64,000 nucleotides of DNA, taken from positions 117,874 through 181,873 of the forward strand of contig CAKOAU010000006.1 of NCBI GenBank assembly GCA_932521035.1, written 5' to 3'. Positions 8,949-21,500 of the stretch are shown here, piece by piece. The notes beneath the pieces are model-generated. The model did not search any database. It was given only the letters and a program-made list of their open reading frames with translations, and was not told the DNA's origin. The stretch's first letter is position 1. Each line of letters starts with the position of its first letter. Origin of the DNA: Oscheius dolichura. Its lineage: Eukaryota > Nematoda > Chromadorea > Rhabditida > Rhabditidae. The translations under genes were made by a program, and so were the position numbers.

Positions 8949-11692
8949 GGATTATAATAGTTTTTGGGCTATAAAACGCTGTTCGGTCAGACAACCCTAT
9001 TAGCTCTGTGGTTATTCGTACTCTACTCGTCGAGCTCTACAAGAAGAGTGGTCGAACGTTCTCGAATCATTAGGCTTTTATTCCGTACTGGCCTGTTCAA
9101 ATTGCCCAAGAGATTTGTATTGGCTTAAACCCTGGTTTATGATCTAGGAGCCATAACGTGGCTCAAAGGCGTCCTCCTGTGACGGGAGCTAGTTTTTTAG
9201 ACTCAGCTCGATGAGGCGGTTCGAATGAGTACAAATTCGAACCTCCTACCCTCTTTTCCAAAAACTGCCCCATATTACTGTACCTTTTTCTGGATTATAA
9301 TAGTTTTTGGGCTATAAAACGCTGTTCGGTCAGACAACCCTATTAGCTCTGTGGTTATTCGTACTCTACTCGTCGAGCTCTACAAGAAGAGTGGTCGAAC
9401 GTTCTCGAATCATTAGGCTTTTATTCCGTACTGGCCTGTTCAAATTGCCCAAGAGATTTGTATTGGCTTAAACCCTGGTTTATGATCTAGGAGCCATAAC
9501 GTGGCTCAAAGGCGTCCTCCTGTGACGGGAGCTAGTTTTTTAGACTCAGCTCGATGAGGCGGTTCGAATGAGTACAAATTCGAACCTCCTACCCTCTTTT
9601 CCAAAAACTGCCCCATATTACTGTACCTTTTTCTGGATTATAATAGTTTTTGGGCTATAAAACGCTATTCGGTCAGACAACCCTATTAGCTCTGTGGTTA
9701 TTCGTACTCTACTCGTCGAGCTCTACAAGAAGAGTGGTCGAACGTTCTCGAATCATTAGGCTTTTATTCCGTACTGGCCTGTTCAAATTTCCCAAGAGAT
9801 TTGTATTGGCTTAAACCCTGGTTTATGATCTAGGAGCCATAACGTGGCTCAAAGGCGTCCTCCTGTGACGGGAGCTAGTTTTTTAGACTCAGCTCGATGA
9901 GGCGGTTCGAATGAGTACAAATTCGAACCTCCTACCCTCTTTTCCAAAAACTGCCCCATATTACTGTACCTTTTTCTGGATTATAATAGTTTTTGGGCTA
10001 TAAAACGCTGTTCGGTCAGACAACCCTATTAGCTCTGTGGTTATTCGTACTCTACTCGTCGAGCTCTACAAGAAGAGTGGTCGAACGTTCTCGAATCATT
10101 AGGCTTTTATTCCGTACTGGCCTGTTCAAATTTCCCAAGAGATTTGTATTGGCTTAAACCCTGGTTTATGATCTAGGAGCCATAACGTGGCTCAAAGGCG
10201 TCCTCCTGTGACGGGAGCTAGTTTTTTAGACTCAGCTCGATGAGGCGGTTCGAATGAGTACAAATTCGAACTTTCTACCCTCTTTTCCAAAAACTGCCCC
10301 ATATTACTGTACCTTTTTCTGGATTATAATAGTTTTTGGGCTATAAAACGCTGTTCGGTCAGACAACCCTATTAGCTCTGTGGTTATTCGTACTCTACTC
10401 GTCGAGCTCTACAAGAAGAGTGGTCGAACGTTCTCGAATCATTAGGCTTTTATTCCGTACTGGCCTGTTCAAATTTCCCAAGAGATTTGTATTGGCTTAA
10501 ACCCTGGTTTATGATCTAGGAGCCATAACGTGGCTCAAAGGCGTCCTCCTGTGACGGGAGCTAGTTTTTTAGACTCAGCTCGATGAGGCGGTTCGAATGA
10601 GTACAAATTCGAACCACCTACCCTCTTTTCCAAAAACTGCCCCATATTACTGTACCTTTTTCTGGATTATAATAGTTTTTGGGCTATAAAACGCTATTCG
10701 GTCAGACAACCCTATTAGCTCTGTGATTATTCGTACTCTACTCGTCGAGCTCTACAAGAAGAGTGGTCGAACGTTCTCGAATCATTAGGCTTTTATTCCG
10801 TACTGGCCTGTTCAAATTTCCCAAGAGATTTGTATTGGCTTAAACCCTGGTTTATGATCTAGGAGCCATAACGTGGCTCAAAGGCGTCCTCCTGTGACGG
10901 GAGCTAGTTTTTTAGACTCAGCTCGATGAGGCGGTTCGAATGAGTACAAATTCGAACCTCCTACCCTCTTTTCCAAAAACTGCCCCATATTACTGTACCT
11001 TTTTCTGGATTATAATAGTTTTTGGGCTATAAAACGCTATTCGGTCAGACAACCCTATTAGCTCTGTGGTTATTCGTACTCTACTCGTCGAGCTCTACAA
11101 GAAGAGTGGTCGAACGTTCTCGAATCATTAGGCTTTTATTCCGTACTGGCCTGTTCAAATTTCCCAAGAGATTTGTATTGGCTTAAACCCTGGTTTATGA
11201 TCTAGGAGCCATAACGTGGCTCAAAGGCGTCCTCCTGTGACGGGAGCTAGTTTTTTAGACTCAGCTCGATGAGGCGGTTCGAATGAGTACAAATTCGAAC
11301 CTCCTACCCTCTTTTCCAAAAACTGCCCCATATTACTGTACCTTTTTCTGGATTATAATAGTTTTTGGGCTATAAAACGCTATTCGGTCAGACAACCCTA
11401 TTAGCTCTGTGGTTATTCGTACTCTACTCGTCGAGCTCTACAAGAAGAGTGGTCGAACGTTCTCGAATCATTAGGCTTTTATTCCGTACTGGCCTGTTCA
11501 AATTGCCCAAGAGATTTGTATTGGCTTAAACCCTGGTTTATGATCTAGGAGCCATAACGTGGCTCAAAGGCGTCCTCCTGTGACGGGAGCTAGTTTTTTA
11601 GACTCAGCTCGATGAGGCGGTTCGAATGAGTACAAATTCGAACCTCCTACCCTCTTTTCCAAAAACTGCCCCATATTACTGTACCTTTTTCT
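8949..11692 (+). repeat. Run of eight B monomers with G33 variants
   Basis: Starts are 8949, 9292, 9635, 9978, 10321, 10664, 11007 and 11350, all long B. G33 is present at 8949, 9292, 9978 and 10321. The 10664 monomer has A at 10726 (position 63). No short or A-type monomers occur here. Confidence 0.88.
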
Positions 11693-14132
11693 GGATTATA
11701 ATAGTTTTTGGGCTATAAAACGCTATTCGGTCAGCGAACCCTATTCGATCTTGGATTATTCGTACTCTACTCGTCGAGCTCTACAAGAAGAGTGGTCGAA
11801 CGTTCTCGAATCATTAGGCTTTTATTCCGTACTGGCCTGTTCAAATTGCCCAAGAGATTTGTATTGGCTTACCCCCTATTTTTGGACTATAATAGTTTTT
11901 GGGCTATAAAACGCTATTCGGTCAGACAACCCTATTAGCTCTGTGGTTATTCGTACTCTACTCGTCGAGCTCTACAAGAAGAGTGGTCGAACGTTCTCCA
12001 ATCATTAGGCTTTTATTCCGTACTGGCCTGTTCAAATTGCCCAAGAGATTTGTATTGGCTTAAACCCTGGTTTATGATCTAGGAGCCATAACGTGGCTCA
12101 AAGGCGTCCTCCTGTGACGGGAGCTAGTTTTTTAGACTCAGCTCGATGAGGCGGTTCGAATGAGTACAAATTCGAACCTCCTACCCTCTTTTCCAAAAAC
12201 TGCCCCATATTACTGTACCTTTTTCTGGATTATAATAGTTTTTGGGCTATAAAACGCTATTCGGTCAGCGAACCCTATTCGATCTTGGATTATTCGTACT
12301 CTACTCGTCGAGCTCTACAAGAAGAGTGGTCGAACGTTCTCGAATCATTAGGCTTTTATTCCGTACTGGCCTGTTCAAATTGCCCAAGAGATTTGTATTG
12401 GCTTACCCCCTATTTTTGGACTATAATAGTTTTTGGGCTATAAAACGCTATTCGGTCAGACAACCCTATTAGCTCTGTGGTTATTCGTACTCTACTCGTC
12501 GAGCTCTACAAGAAGAGTGGTCGAACGTTCTCCAATCATTAGGCTTTTATTCCGTACTGGCCTGTTCAAATTGCCCAAGAGATTTGTATTGGCTTAAACC
12601 CTGGTTTATGATCTAGGAGCCATAACGTGGCTCAAAGGCGTCCTCCTGTGACGGGAGCTAGTTTTTTAGACTCAGCTCGATGAGGCGGTTCGAATGAGTA
12701 CAAATTCGAACCTCCTACCCTCTTTTCCAAAAACTGCCCCATATTACTGTACCTTTTTCTGGATTATAATAGTTTTTGGGCTATAAAACGCTATTCGGTC
12801 AGACAACCCTATTAGCTCTGTGGTTATTCGTACTCTACTCGTCGAGCTCTACAAGAAGAGTGGTCGAACGTTCTCGAATCATTAGGCTTTTATTCCGTAC
12901 TGGCCTGTTCAAATTTCCCAAGAGATTTGTATTGGCTTAAACCCTGGTTTATGATCTAGGAGCCATAACGTGGCTCAAAGGCGTCCTCCTGTGACGGGAG
13001 CTAGTTTTTTAGACTCAGCTCGATGAGGCGGTTCGAATGAGTACAAATTCGAACCTCCTACCCTCTTTTCCAAAAACTGCCCCATATTACTGTACCTTTT
13101 TCTGGATTATAATAGTTTTTGGGCTATAAAACGCTATTCGGTCAGACAACCCTATTAGCTCTGTGGTTATTCGTACTCTACTCGTCGAGCTCTACAAGAA
13201 GAGTGGTCGAACGTTCTCGAATCATTAGGCTTTTATTCCGTACTGGCCTGTTCAAATTTCCCAAGAGATTTGTATTGGCTTAAACCCTGGTTTATGATCT
13301 AGGAGCCATAACGTGGCTCAAAGGCGTCCTCCTGTGACGGGAGCTAGTTTTTTAGACTCAGCTCGATGAGGCGGTTCGAATGAGTACAAATTCGAACCTC
13401 CTACCCTCTTTTCCAAAAACTGCCCCATATTACTGTACCTTTTTCTGGATTATAATAGTTTTTGGGCTATAAAACGCTATTCGGTCAGACAACCCTATTA
13501 GCTCTGTGGTTATTCGTACTCTACTCGTCGAGCTCTACAAGAAGAGTGGTCGAACGTTCTCGAATCATTAGGCTTTTATTCCGTACTGGCCTGTTCAAAT
13601 TGCCCAAGAGATTTGTATTGGCTTAAACCCTGGTTTATGATCTAGGAGCCATAACGTGGCTCAAAGGCGTCCTCCTGTGACGGGAGCTAGTTTTTTAGAC
13701 TCAGCTCGATGAGGCGGTTCGAATGAGTACAAATTCGAACCTCCTACCCTCTTTTCCAAAAACTGCCCCATATTACTGTACCTTTTTCTGGATTATAATA
13801 GTTTTTGGGCTATAAAACGCTATTCGGTCAGCGAACCCTATTCGATCTTGGATTATTCGTACTCTACTCGTCGAGCTCTACAAGAAGAGTGGTCGAACGT
13901 TCTCCAATCATTAGGCTTTTATTCCGTACTGGCCTGTTCAAATTTCCCAAGAGATTTGTATTGGCTTAAACCCTGGTTTATGATCTAGGAGCCATAACGT
14001 GGCTCAAAGGCGTCCTCCTGTGACGGGAGCTAGTTTTTTAGACTCAGCTCGATGAGGCGGTTCGAATGAGTACAAATTCGAACCTCCTACCCTCTTTTCC
14101 AAAAACTGCCCCATATTACTGTACCTTTTTCT
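11693..14132 (+). repeat. S-B-S-B-B-B-B-A module (2440 bp)
   Basis: Starts are 11693 (S), 11884 (B), 12227 (S), 12418 (B), 12761, 13104, 13447 (B) and 13790 (A). It resembles the 1754-bp module but has one extra B and lacks the C at position 230. Its length equals the later 54198 module but the monomer order differs. Confidence 0.85.
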
Positions 14133-17100
14133 GGATTATAATAGTTTTTGGGCTATAAAACGCTATTCGGTCAGCGAACCCTATTCGATCTTGGATTATT
14201 CGTACTCTACTCGTCGAGCTCTACAAGAAGAGTGGTCGAACGTTCTCGAATCATTAGGCTTTTATTCCGTACTGGCCTGTTCAAATTGCCCAAGAGATTT
14301 GTATTGGCTTACCCCCTATTTTTGGACTATAATAGTTTTTGGGCTATAAAACGCTATTCGGTCAGACAACCCTATTAGCTCTGTGGTTATTCGTACTCTA
14401 CTCGTCGAGCTCTACAAGAAGAGTGGTCGAACGTTCTCCAATCATTAGGCTTTTATTCCGTACTGGCCTGTTCAAATTGCCCAAGAGATTTGTATTGGCT
14501 TACCCCCTATTTTTGGACTATAATAGTTTTTGGGCTATAAAACGCTATTCGGTCAGACAACCCTATTAGCTCTGTGGTTATTCGTACTCTACTCGTCGAG
14601 CTCTACAAGAAGAGTGGTCGAACGTTCTCGAATCATTAGGCTTTTATTCCGTACTGGCCTGTTCAAATTTCCCAAGAGATTTGTATTGGCTTAAACCCTG
14701 GTTTATGATCTAGGAGCCATAACGTGGCTCAAAGGCGTCCTCCTGTGACGGGAGCTAGTTTTTTAGACTCAGCTCGATGAGGCGGTTCGAATGAGTACAA
14801 ATTCGAACCTCCTACCCTCTTTTCCAAAAACTGCCCCATATTACTGTACCTTTTTCTGGATTATAATAGTTTTTGGGCTATAAAACGCTGTTCGGTCAGA
14901 CAACCCTATTAGCTCTGTGGTTATTCGTACTCTACTCGTCGAGCTCTACAAGAAGAGTGGTCGAACGTTCTCGAATCATTAGGCTTTTATTCCGTACTGG
15001 CCTGTTCAAATTGCCCAAGAGATTTGTATTGGCTTAAACCCTGGTTTATGATCTAGGAGCCATAACGTGGCTCAAAGGCGTCCTCCTGTGACGGGAGCTA
15101 GTTTTTTAGACTCAGCTCGATGAGGCGGTTCGAATGAGTACAAATTCGAACCTCCTACCCTCTTTTCCAAAAACTGCCCCATATTACTGTACCTTTTTCT
15201 GGATTATAATAGTTTTTGGGCTATAAAACGCTATTCGGTCAGACAACCCTATTAGCTCTGTGGTTATTCGTACTCTACTCGTCGAGCTCTACAAGAAGAG
15301 TGGTCGAACGTTCTCGAATCATTAGGCTTTTATTCCGTACTGGCCTGTTCAAATTGCCCAAGAGATTTGTATTGGCTTAAACCCTGGTTTATGATCTAGG
15401 AGCCATAGCGTGGCTCAAAGGCGTCCTCCTGTGACGGGAGCTAGTTTTTTAGACTCAGCTCGATGAGGCGGTTCGAATGAGTACAAATTCGAACCTCCTA
15501 CCCTCTTTTCCAAAAACTGCCCCATATTACTGTACCTTTTTCTGGATTATAATAGTTTTTGGGCTATAAAACGCTATTCGGTCAGCGAACCCTATTCGAT
15601 CTTGGATTATTCGTACTCTACTCGTCGAGCTCTACAAGAAGAGTGGTCGAACGTTCTCGAATCATTAGGCTTTTATTCCGTACTGGCCTGTTCAAATTGC
15701 CCAAGAGATTTGTATTGGCTTACCCCCTATTTTTGGACTATAATAGTTTTTGGGCTATAAAACGCTATTCGGTCAGACAACCCTATTAGCTCTGTGGTTA
15801 TTCGTACTCTACTCGTCGAGCTCTACAAGAAGAGTGGTCGAACGTTCTCCAATCATTAGGCTTTTATTCCGTACTGGCCTGTTCAAATTGCCCAAGAGAT
15901 TTGTATTGGCTTACCCCCTATTTTTGGACTATAATAGTTTTTGGGCTATAAAACGCTATTCGGTCAGACAACCCTATTAGCTCTGTGGTTATTCGTACTC
16001 TACTCGTCGAGCTCTACAAGAAGAGTGGTCGAACGTTCTCGAATCATTAGGCTTTTATTCCGTACTGGCCTGTTCAAATTGCCCAAGAGATTTGTATTGG
16101 CTTACCCCCTATTTTTGGACTATAATAGTTTTTGGGCTATAAAACGCTATTCGGTCAGACAACCCTATTAGCTCTGTGGTTATTCGTACTCTACTCGTCG
16201 AGCTCTACAAGAAGAGTGGTCGAACGTTCTCGAATCATTAGGCTTTTATTCCGTACTGGCCTGTTCAAATTTCCCAAGAGATTTGTATTGGCTTAAACCC
16301 TGGTTTATGATCTAGGAGCCATAACGTGGCTCAAAGGCGTCCTCCTGTGACGGGAGCTAGTTTTTTAGACTCAGCTCGATGAGGCGGTTCGAATGAGTAC
16401 AAATTCGAACCTCCTACCCTCTTTTCCAAAAACTGCCCCATATTACTGTACCTTTTTCTGGATTATAATAGTTTTTGGGCTATAAAACGCTGTTCGGTCA
16501 GACAACCCTATTAGCTCTGTGGTTATTCGTACTCTACTCGTCGAGCTCTACAAGAAGAGTGGTCGAACGTTCTCGAATCATTAGGCTTTTATTCCGTACT
16601 GGCCTGTTCAAATTGCCCAAGAGATTTGTATTGGCTTAAACCCTGGTTTATGATCTAGGAGCCATAACGTGGCTCAAAGGCGTCCTCCTGTGACGGGAGC
16701 TAGTTTTTTAGACTCAGCTCGATGAGGCGGTTCGAATGAGTACAAATTCGAACCTCCTACCCTCTTTTCCAAAAACTGCCCCATATTACTGTACCTTTTT
16801 CTGGATTATAATAGTTTTTGGGCTATAAAACGCTATTCGGTCAGACAACCCTATTAGCTCTGTGGTTATTCGTACTCTACTCGTCGAGCTCTACAAGAAG
16901 AGTGGTCGAACGTTCTCGAATCATTAGGCTTTTATTCCGTACTGGCCTGTTCAAATTTCCCAAGAGATTTGTATTGGCTTAAACCCTGGTTTATGATCTA
17001 GGAGCCATAACGTGGCTCAAAGGCGTCCTCCTGTGACGGGAGCTAGTTTTTTAGACTCAGCTCGATGAGGCGGTTCGAATGAGTACAAATTCGAACCTCC

Positions 17101-18517
17101 TACCCTCTTTTCCAAAAACTGCCCCATATTACTGTACCTTTTTCTGGATTATAATAGTTTTTGGGCTATAAAACGCTGTTCGGTCAGACAACCCTATTAG
17201 CTCTGTGGTTATTCGTACTCTACTCGTCGAGCTCTACAAGAAGAGTGGTCGAACGTTCTCGAATCATTAGGCTTTTATTCCGTACTGGCCTGTTCAAATT
17301 GCCCAAGAGATTTGTATTGGCTTAAACCCTGGTTTATGATCTAGGAGCCATAACGTGGCTCAAAGGCGTCCTCCTGTGACGGGAGCTAGTTTTTTAGACT
17401 CAGCTCGATGAGGCGGTTCGAATGAGTACAAATTCGAACCACCTACCCTCTTTTCCAAAAACTGCCCCATATTACTGTACCTTTTTCTGGATTATAATAG
17501 TTTTTGGGCTATAAAACGCTATTCGGTCAGACAACCCTATTAGCTCTGTGGTTATTCGTACTCTACTCGTCGAGCTCTACAAGAAGAGTGGTCGAACGTT
17601 CTCGAATCATTAGGCTTTTATTCCGTACTGGCCTGTTCAAATTTCCCAAGAGATTTGTATTGGCTTAAACCCTGGTTTATGATCTAGGAGCCATAACGTG
17701 GCTCAAAGGCGTCCTCCTGTGACGGGAGCTAGTTTTTTAGACTCAGCTCGATGAGGCGGTTCGAATGAGTACAAATTCGAACCACCTACCCTCTTTTCCA
17801 AAAACTGCCCCATATTACTGTACCTTTTTCTGGATTATAATAGTTTTTGGGCTATAAAACGCTATTCGGTCAGACAACCCTATTAGCTCTGTGGTTATTC
17901 GTACTCTACTCGTCGAGCTCTACAAGAAGAGTGGTCGAACGTTCTCGAATCATTAGGCTTTTATTCCGTACTGGCCTGTTCAAATTTCCCAAGAGATTTG
18001 TATTGGCTTAAACCCTGGTTTATGATCTAGGAGCCATAACGTGGCTCAAAGGCGTCCTCCTGTGACGGGAGCTAGTTTTTTAGACTCAGCTCGATGAGGC
18101 GGTTCGAATGAGTACAAATTCGAACCACCTACCCTCTTTTCCAAAAACTGCCCCATATTACTGTACCTTTTTCTGGATTATAATAGTTTTTGGGCTATAA
18201 AACGCTATTCGGTCAGACAACCCTATTAGCTCTGTGGTTATTCGTACTCTACTCGTCGAGCTCTACAAGAAGAGTGGTCGAACGTTCTCGAATCATTAGG
18301 CTTTTATTCCGTACTGGCCTGTTCAAATTGCCCAAGAGATTTGTATTGGCTTAAACCCTGGTTTATGATCTAGGAGCCATAACGTGGCTCAAAGGCGTCC
18401 TCCTGTGACGGGAGCTAGTTTTTTAGACTCAGCTCGATGAGGCGGTTCGAATGAGTACAAATTCGAACCTCCTACCCTCTTTTCCAAAAACTGCCCCATA
18501 TTACTGTACCTTTTTCT
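14133..18517 (+). repeat. Tandem short-monomer clusters and B variants
   Basis: This block contains S-S at 14133-14514 and S-S-S at 15544-16116. The second and third members (14324, 15735, 15926) carry the B cassette, unlike all isolated short monomers. After each cluster comes B (T156) then B (G33, G156), for example 14515 and 14858, and 16117 and 16460. Three consecutive monomers at 17146, 17489 and 17832 end in AACCACCT. A single G in the hairpin 1 loop lies at 15408. Confidence 0.88.
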
Positions 18518-21500
18518 GGATTATAATAGTTTTTGGGCTATAAAACGCTATTCGGTCAGCGAACCCTATTCGATCTTGGATTATTCGTACTCTACTCGTC
18601 GAGCTCTACAAGAAGAGTGGTCGAACGTTCTCGAATCATTAGGCTTTTATTCCGTACTGGCCTGTTCAAATTGCCCAAGAGATTTGTATTGGCTTACCCC
18701 CTATTTTTGGATTATAATAGTTTTTGGGCTATAAAACGCTATTCGGTCAGACAACCCTATTAGCTCTGTGGTTATTCGTACTCTACTCGTCGAGCTCTAC
18801 AAGAAGAGTGGTCGAACGTTCTCGAATCATTAGGCTTTTATTCCGTACTGGCCTGTTCAAATTGCCCAAGAGATTTGTATTGGCTTAAACCCTGGTTTAT
18901 GATCTAGGAGCCATAACGTGGCTCAAAGGCGTCCTCCTGTGACGGGAGCTAGTTTTTTAGACTCAGCTCGATGAGGCGGTTCGAATGAGTACAAATTCGA
19001 ACCTCCTACCCTCTTTTCCAAAAACTGCCCCATATTACTGTACCTTTTTCTGGATTATAATAGTTTTTGGGCTATAAAACGCTATTCGGTCAGCGAACCC
19101 TATTCGATCTTGGATTATTCGTACTCTACTCGTCGAGCTCTACAAGAAGAGTGGTCGAACGTTCTCCAATCATTAGGCTTTTATTCCGTACTGGCCTGTT
19201 CAAATTTCCCAAGAGATTTGTATTGGCTTAAACCCTGGTTTATGATCTAGGAGCCATAACGTGGCTCAAAGGCGTCCTCCTGTGACGGGAGCTAGTTTTT
19301 TAGACTCAGCTCGATGAGGCGGTTCGAATGAGTACAAATTCGAACCTCCTACCCTCTTTTCCAAAAACTGCCCCATATTACTGTACCTTTTTCTGGATTA
19401 TAATAGTTTTTGGGCTATAAAACGCTATTCGGTCAGACAACCCTATTAGCTCTGTGGTTATTCGTACTCTACTCGTCGAGCTCTACAAGAAGAGTGGTCG
19501 AACGTTCTCGAATCATTAGGCTTTTATTCCGTACTGGCCTGTTCAAATTGCCCAAGAGATTTGTATTGGCTTAAACCCTGGTTTATGATCTAGGAGCCAT
19601 AACGTGGCTCAAAGGCGTCCTCCTGTGACGGGAGCTAGTTTTTTAGACTCAGCTCGATGAGGCGGTTCGAATGAGTACAAATTCGAACCTCCTACCCTCT
19701 TTTCCAAAAACTGCCCCATATTACTGTACCTTTTTCTGGATTATAATAGTTTTTGGGCTATAAAACGCTATTCGGTCAGCGAACCCTATTCGATCTTGGA
19801 TTATTCGTACTCTACTCGTCGAGCTCTACAAGAAGAGTGGTCGAACGTTCTCGAATCATTAGGCTTTTATTCCGTACTGGCCTGTTCAAATTGCCCAAGA
19901 GATTTGTATTGGCTTACCCCCTATTTTTGGACTATAATAGTTTTTGGGCTATAAAACGCTATTCGGTCAGACAACCCTATTAGCTCTGTGGTTATTCGTA
20001 CTCTACTCGTCGAGCTCTACAAGAAGAGTGGTCGAACGTTCTCGAATCATTAGGCTTTTATTCCGTACTGGCCTGTTCAAATTGCCCAAGAGATTTGTAT
20101 TGGCTTAAACCCTGGTTTATGATCTAGGAGCCATAACGTGGCTCAAAGGCGTCCTCCTGTGACGGGAGCTAGTTTTTTAGACTCAGCTCGATGAGGCGGT
20201 TCGAATGAGTACAAATTCGAACCTCCTACCCTCTTTTCCAAAAACTGCCCCATATTACTGTACCTTTTTCTGGATTATAATAGTTTTTGGGCTATAAAAC
20301 GCTATTCGGTCAGCGAACCCTATTCGATCTTGGATTATTCGTACTCTACTCGTCGAGCTCTACAAGAAGAGTGGTCGAACGTTCTCGAATCATTAGGCTT
20401 TTATTCCGTACTGGCCTGTTCAAATTGCCCAAGAGATTTGTATTGGCTTACCCCCTATTTTTGGATTATAATAGTTTTTGGGCTATAAAACGCTATTCGG
20501 TCAGACAACCCTATTAGCTCTGTGGTTATTCGTACTCTACTCGTCGAGCTCTACAAGAAGAGTGGTCGAACGTTCTCGAATCATTAGGCTTTTATTCCGT
20601 ACTGGCCTGTTCAAATTGCCCAAGAGATTTGTATTGGCTTAAACCCTGGTTTATGATCTAGGAGCCATAACGTGGCTCAAAGGCGTCCTCCTGTGACGGG
20701 AGCTAGTTTTTTAGACTCAGCTCGATGAGGCGGTTCGAATGAGTACAAATTCGAACCTCCTACCCTCTTTTCCAAAAACTGCCCCATATTACTGTACCTT
20801 TTTCTGGATTATAATAGTTTTTGGGCTATAAAACGCTATTCGGTCAGCGAACCCTATTCGATCTTGGATTATTCGTACTCTACTCGTCGAGCTCTACAAG
20901 AAGAGTGGTCGAACGTTCTCCAATCATTAGGCTTTTATTCCGTACTGGCCTGTTCAAATTTCCCAAGAGATTTGTATTGGCTTACCCCCTATTTTTGGAC
21001 TATAATAGTTTTTGGGCTATAAAACGCTATTCGGTCAGACAACCCTATTAGCTCTGTGGTTATTCGTACTCTACTCGTCGAGCTCTACAAGAAGAGTGGT
21101 CGAACGTTCTCCAATCATTAGGCTTTTATTCCGTACTGGCCTGTTCAAATTGCCCAAGAGATTTGTATTGGCTTAAACCCTGGTTTATGATCTAGGAGCC
21201 ATAACGTGGCTCAAAGGCGTCCTCCTGTGACGGGAGCTAGTTTTTTAGACTCAGCTCGATGAGGCGGTTCGAATGAGTACAAATTCGAACCTCCTACCCT
21301 CTTTTCCAAAAACTGCCCCATATTACTGTACCTTTTTCTGGATTATAATAGTTTTTGGGCTATAAAACGCTATTCGGTCAGCGAACCCTATTCGATCTTG
21401 GATTATTCGTACTCTACTCGTCGAGCTCTACAAGAAGAGTGGTCGAACGTTCTCGAATCATTAGGCTTTTATTCCGTACTGGCCTGTTCAAATTGCCCAA

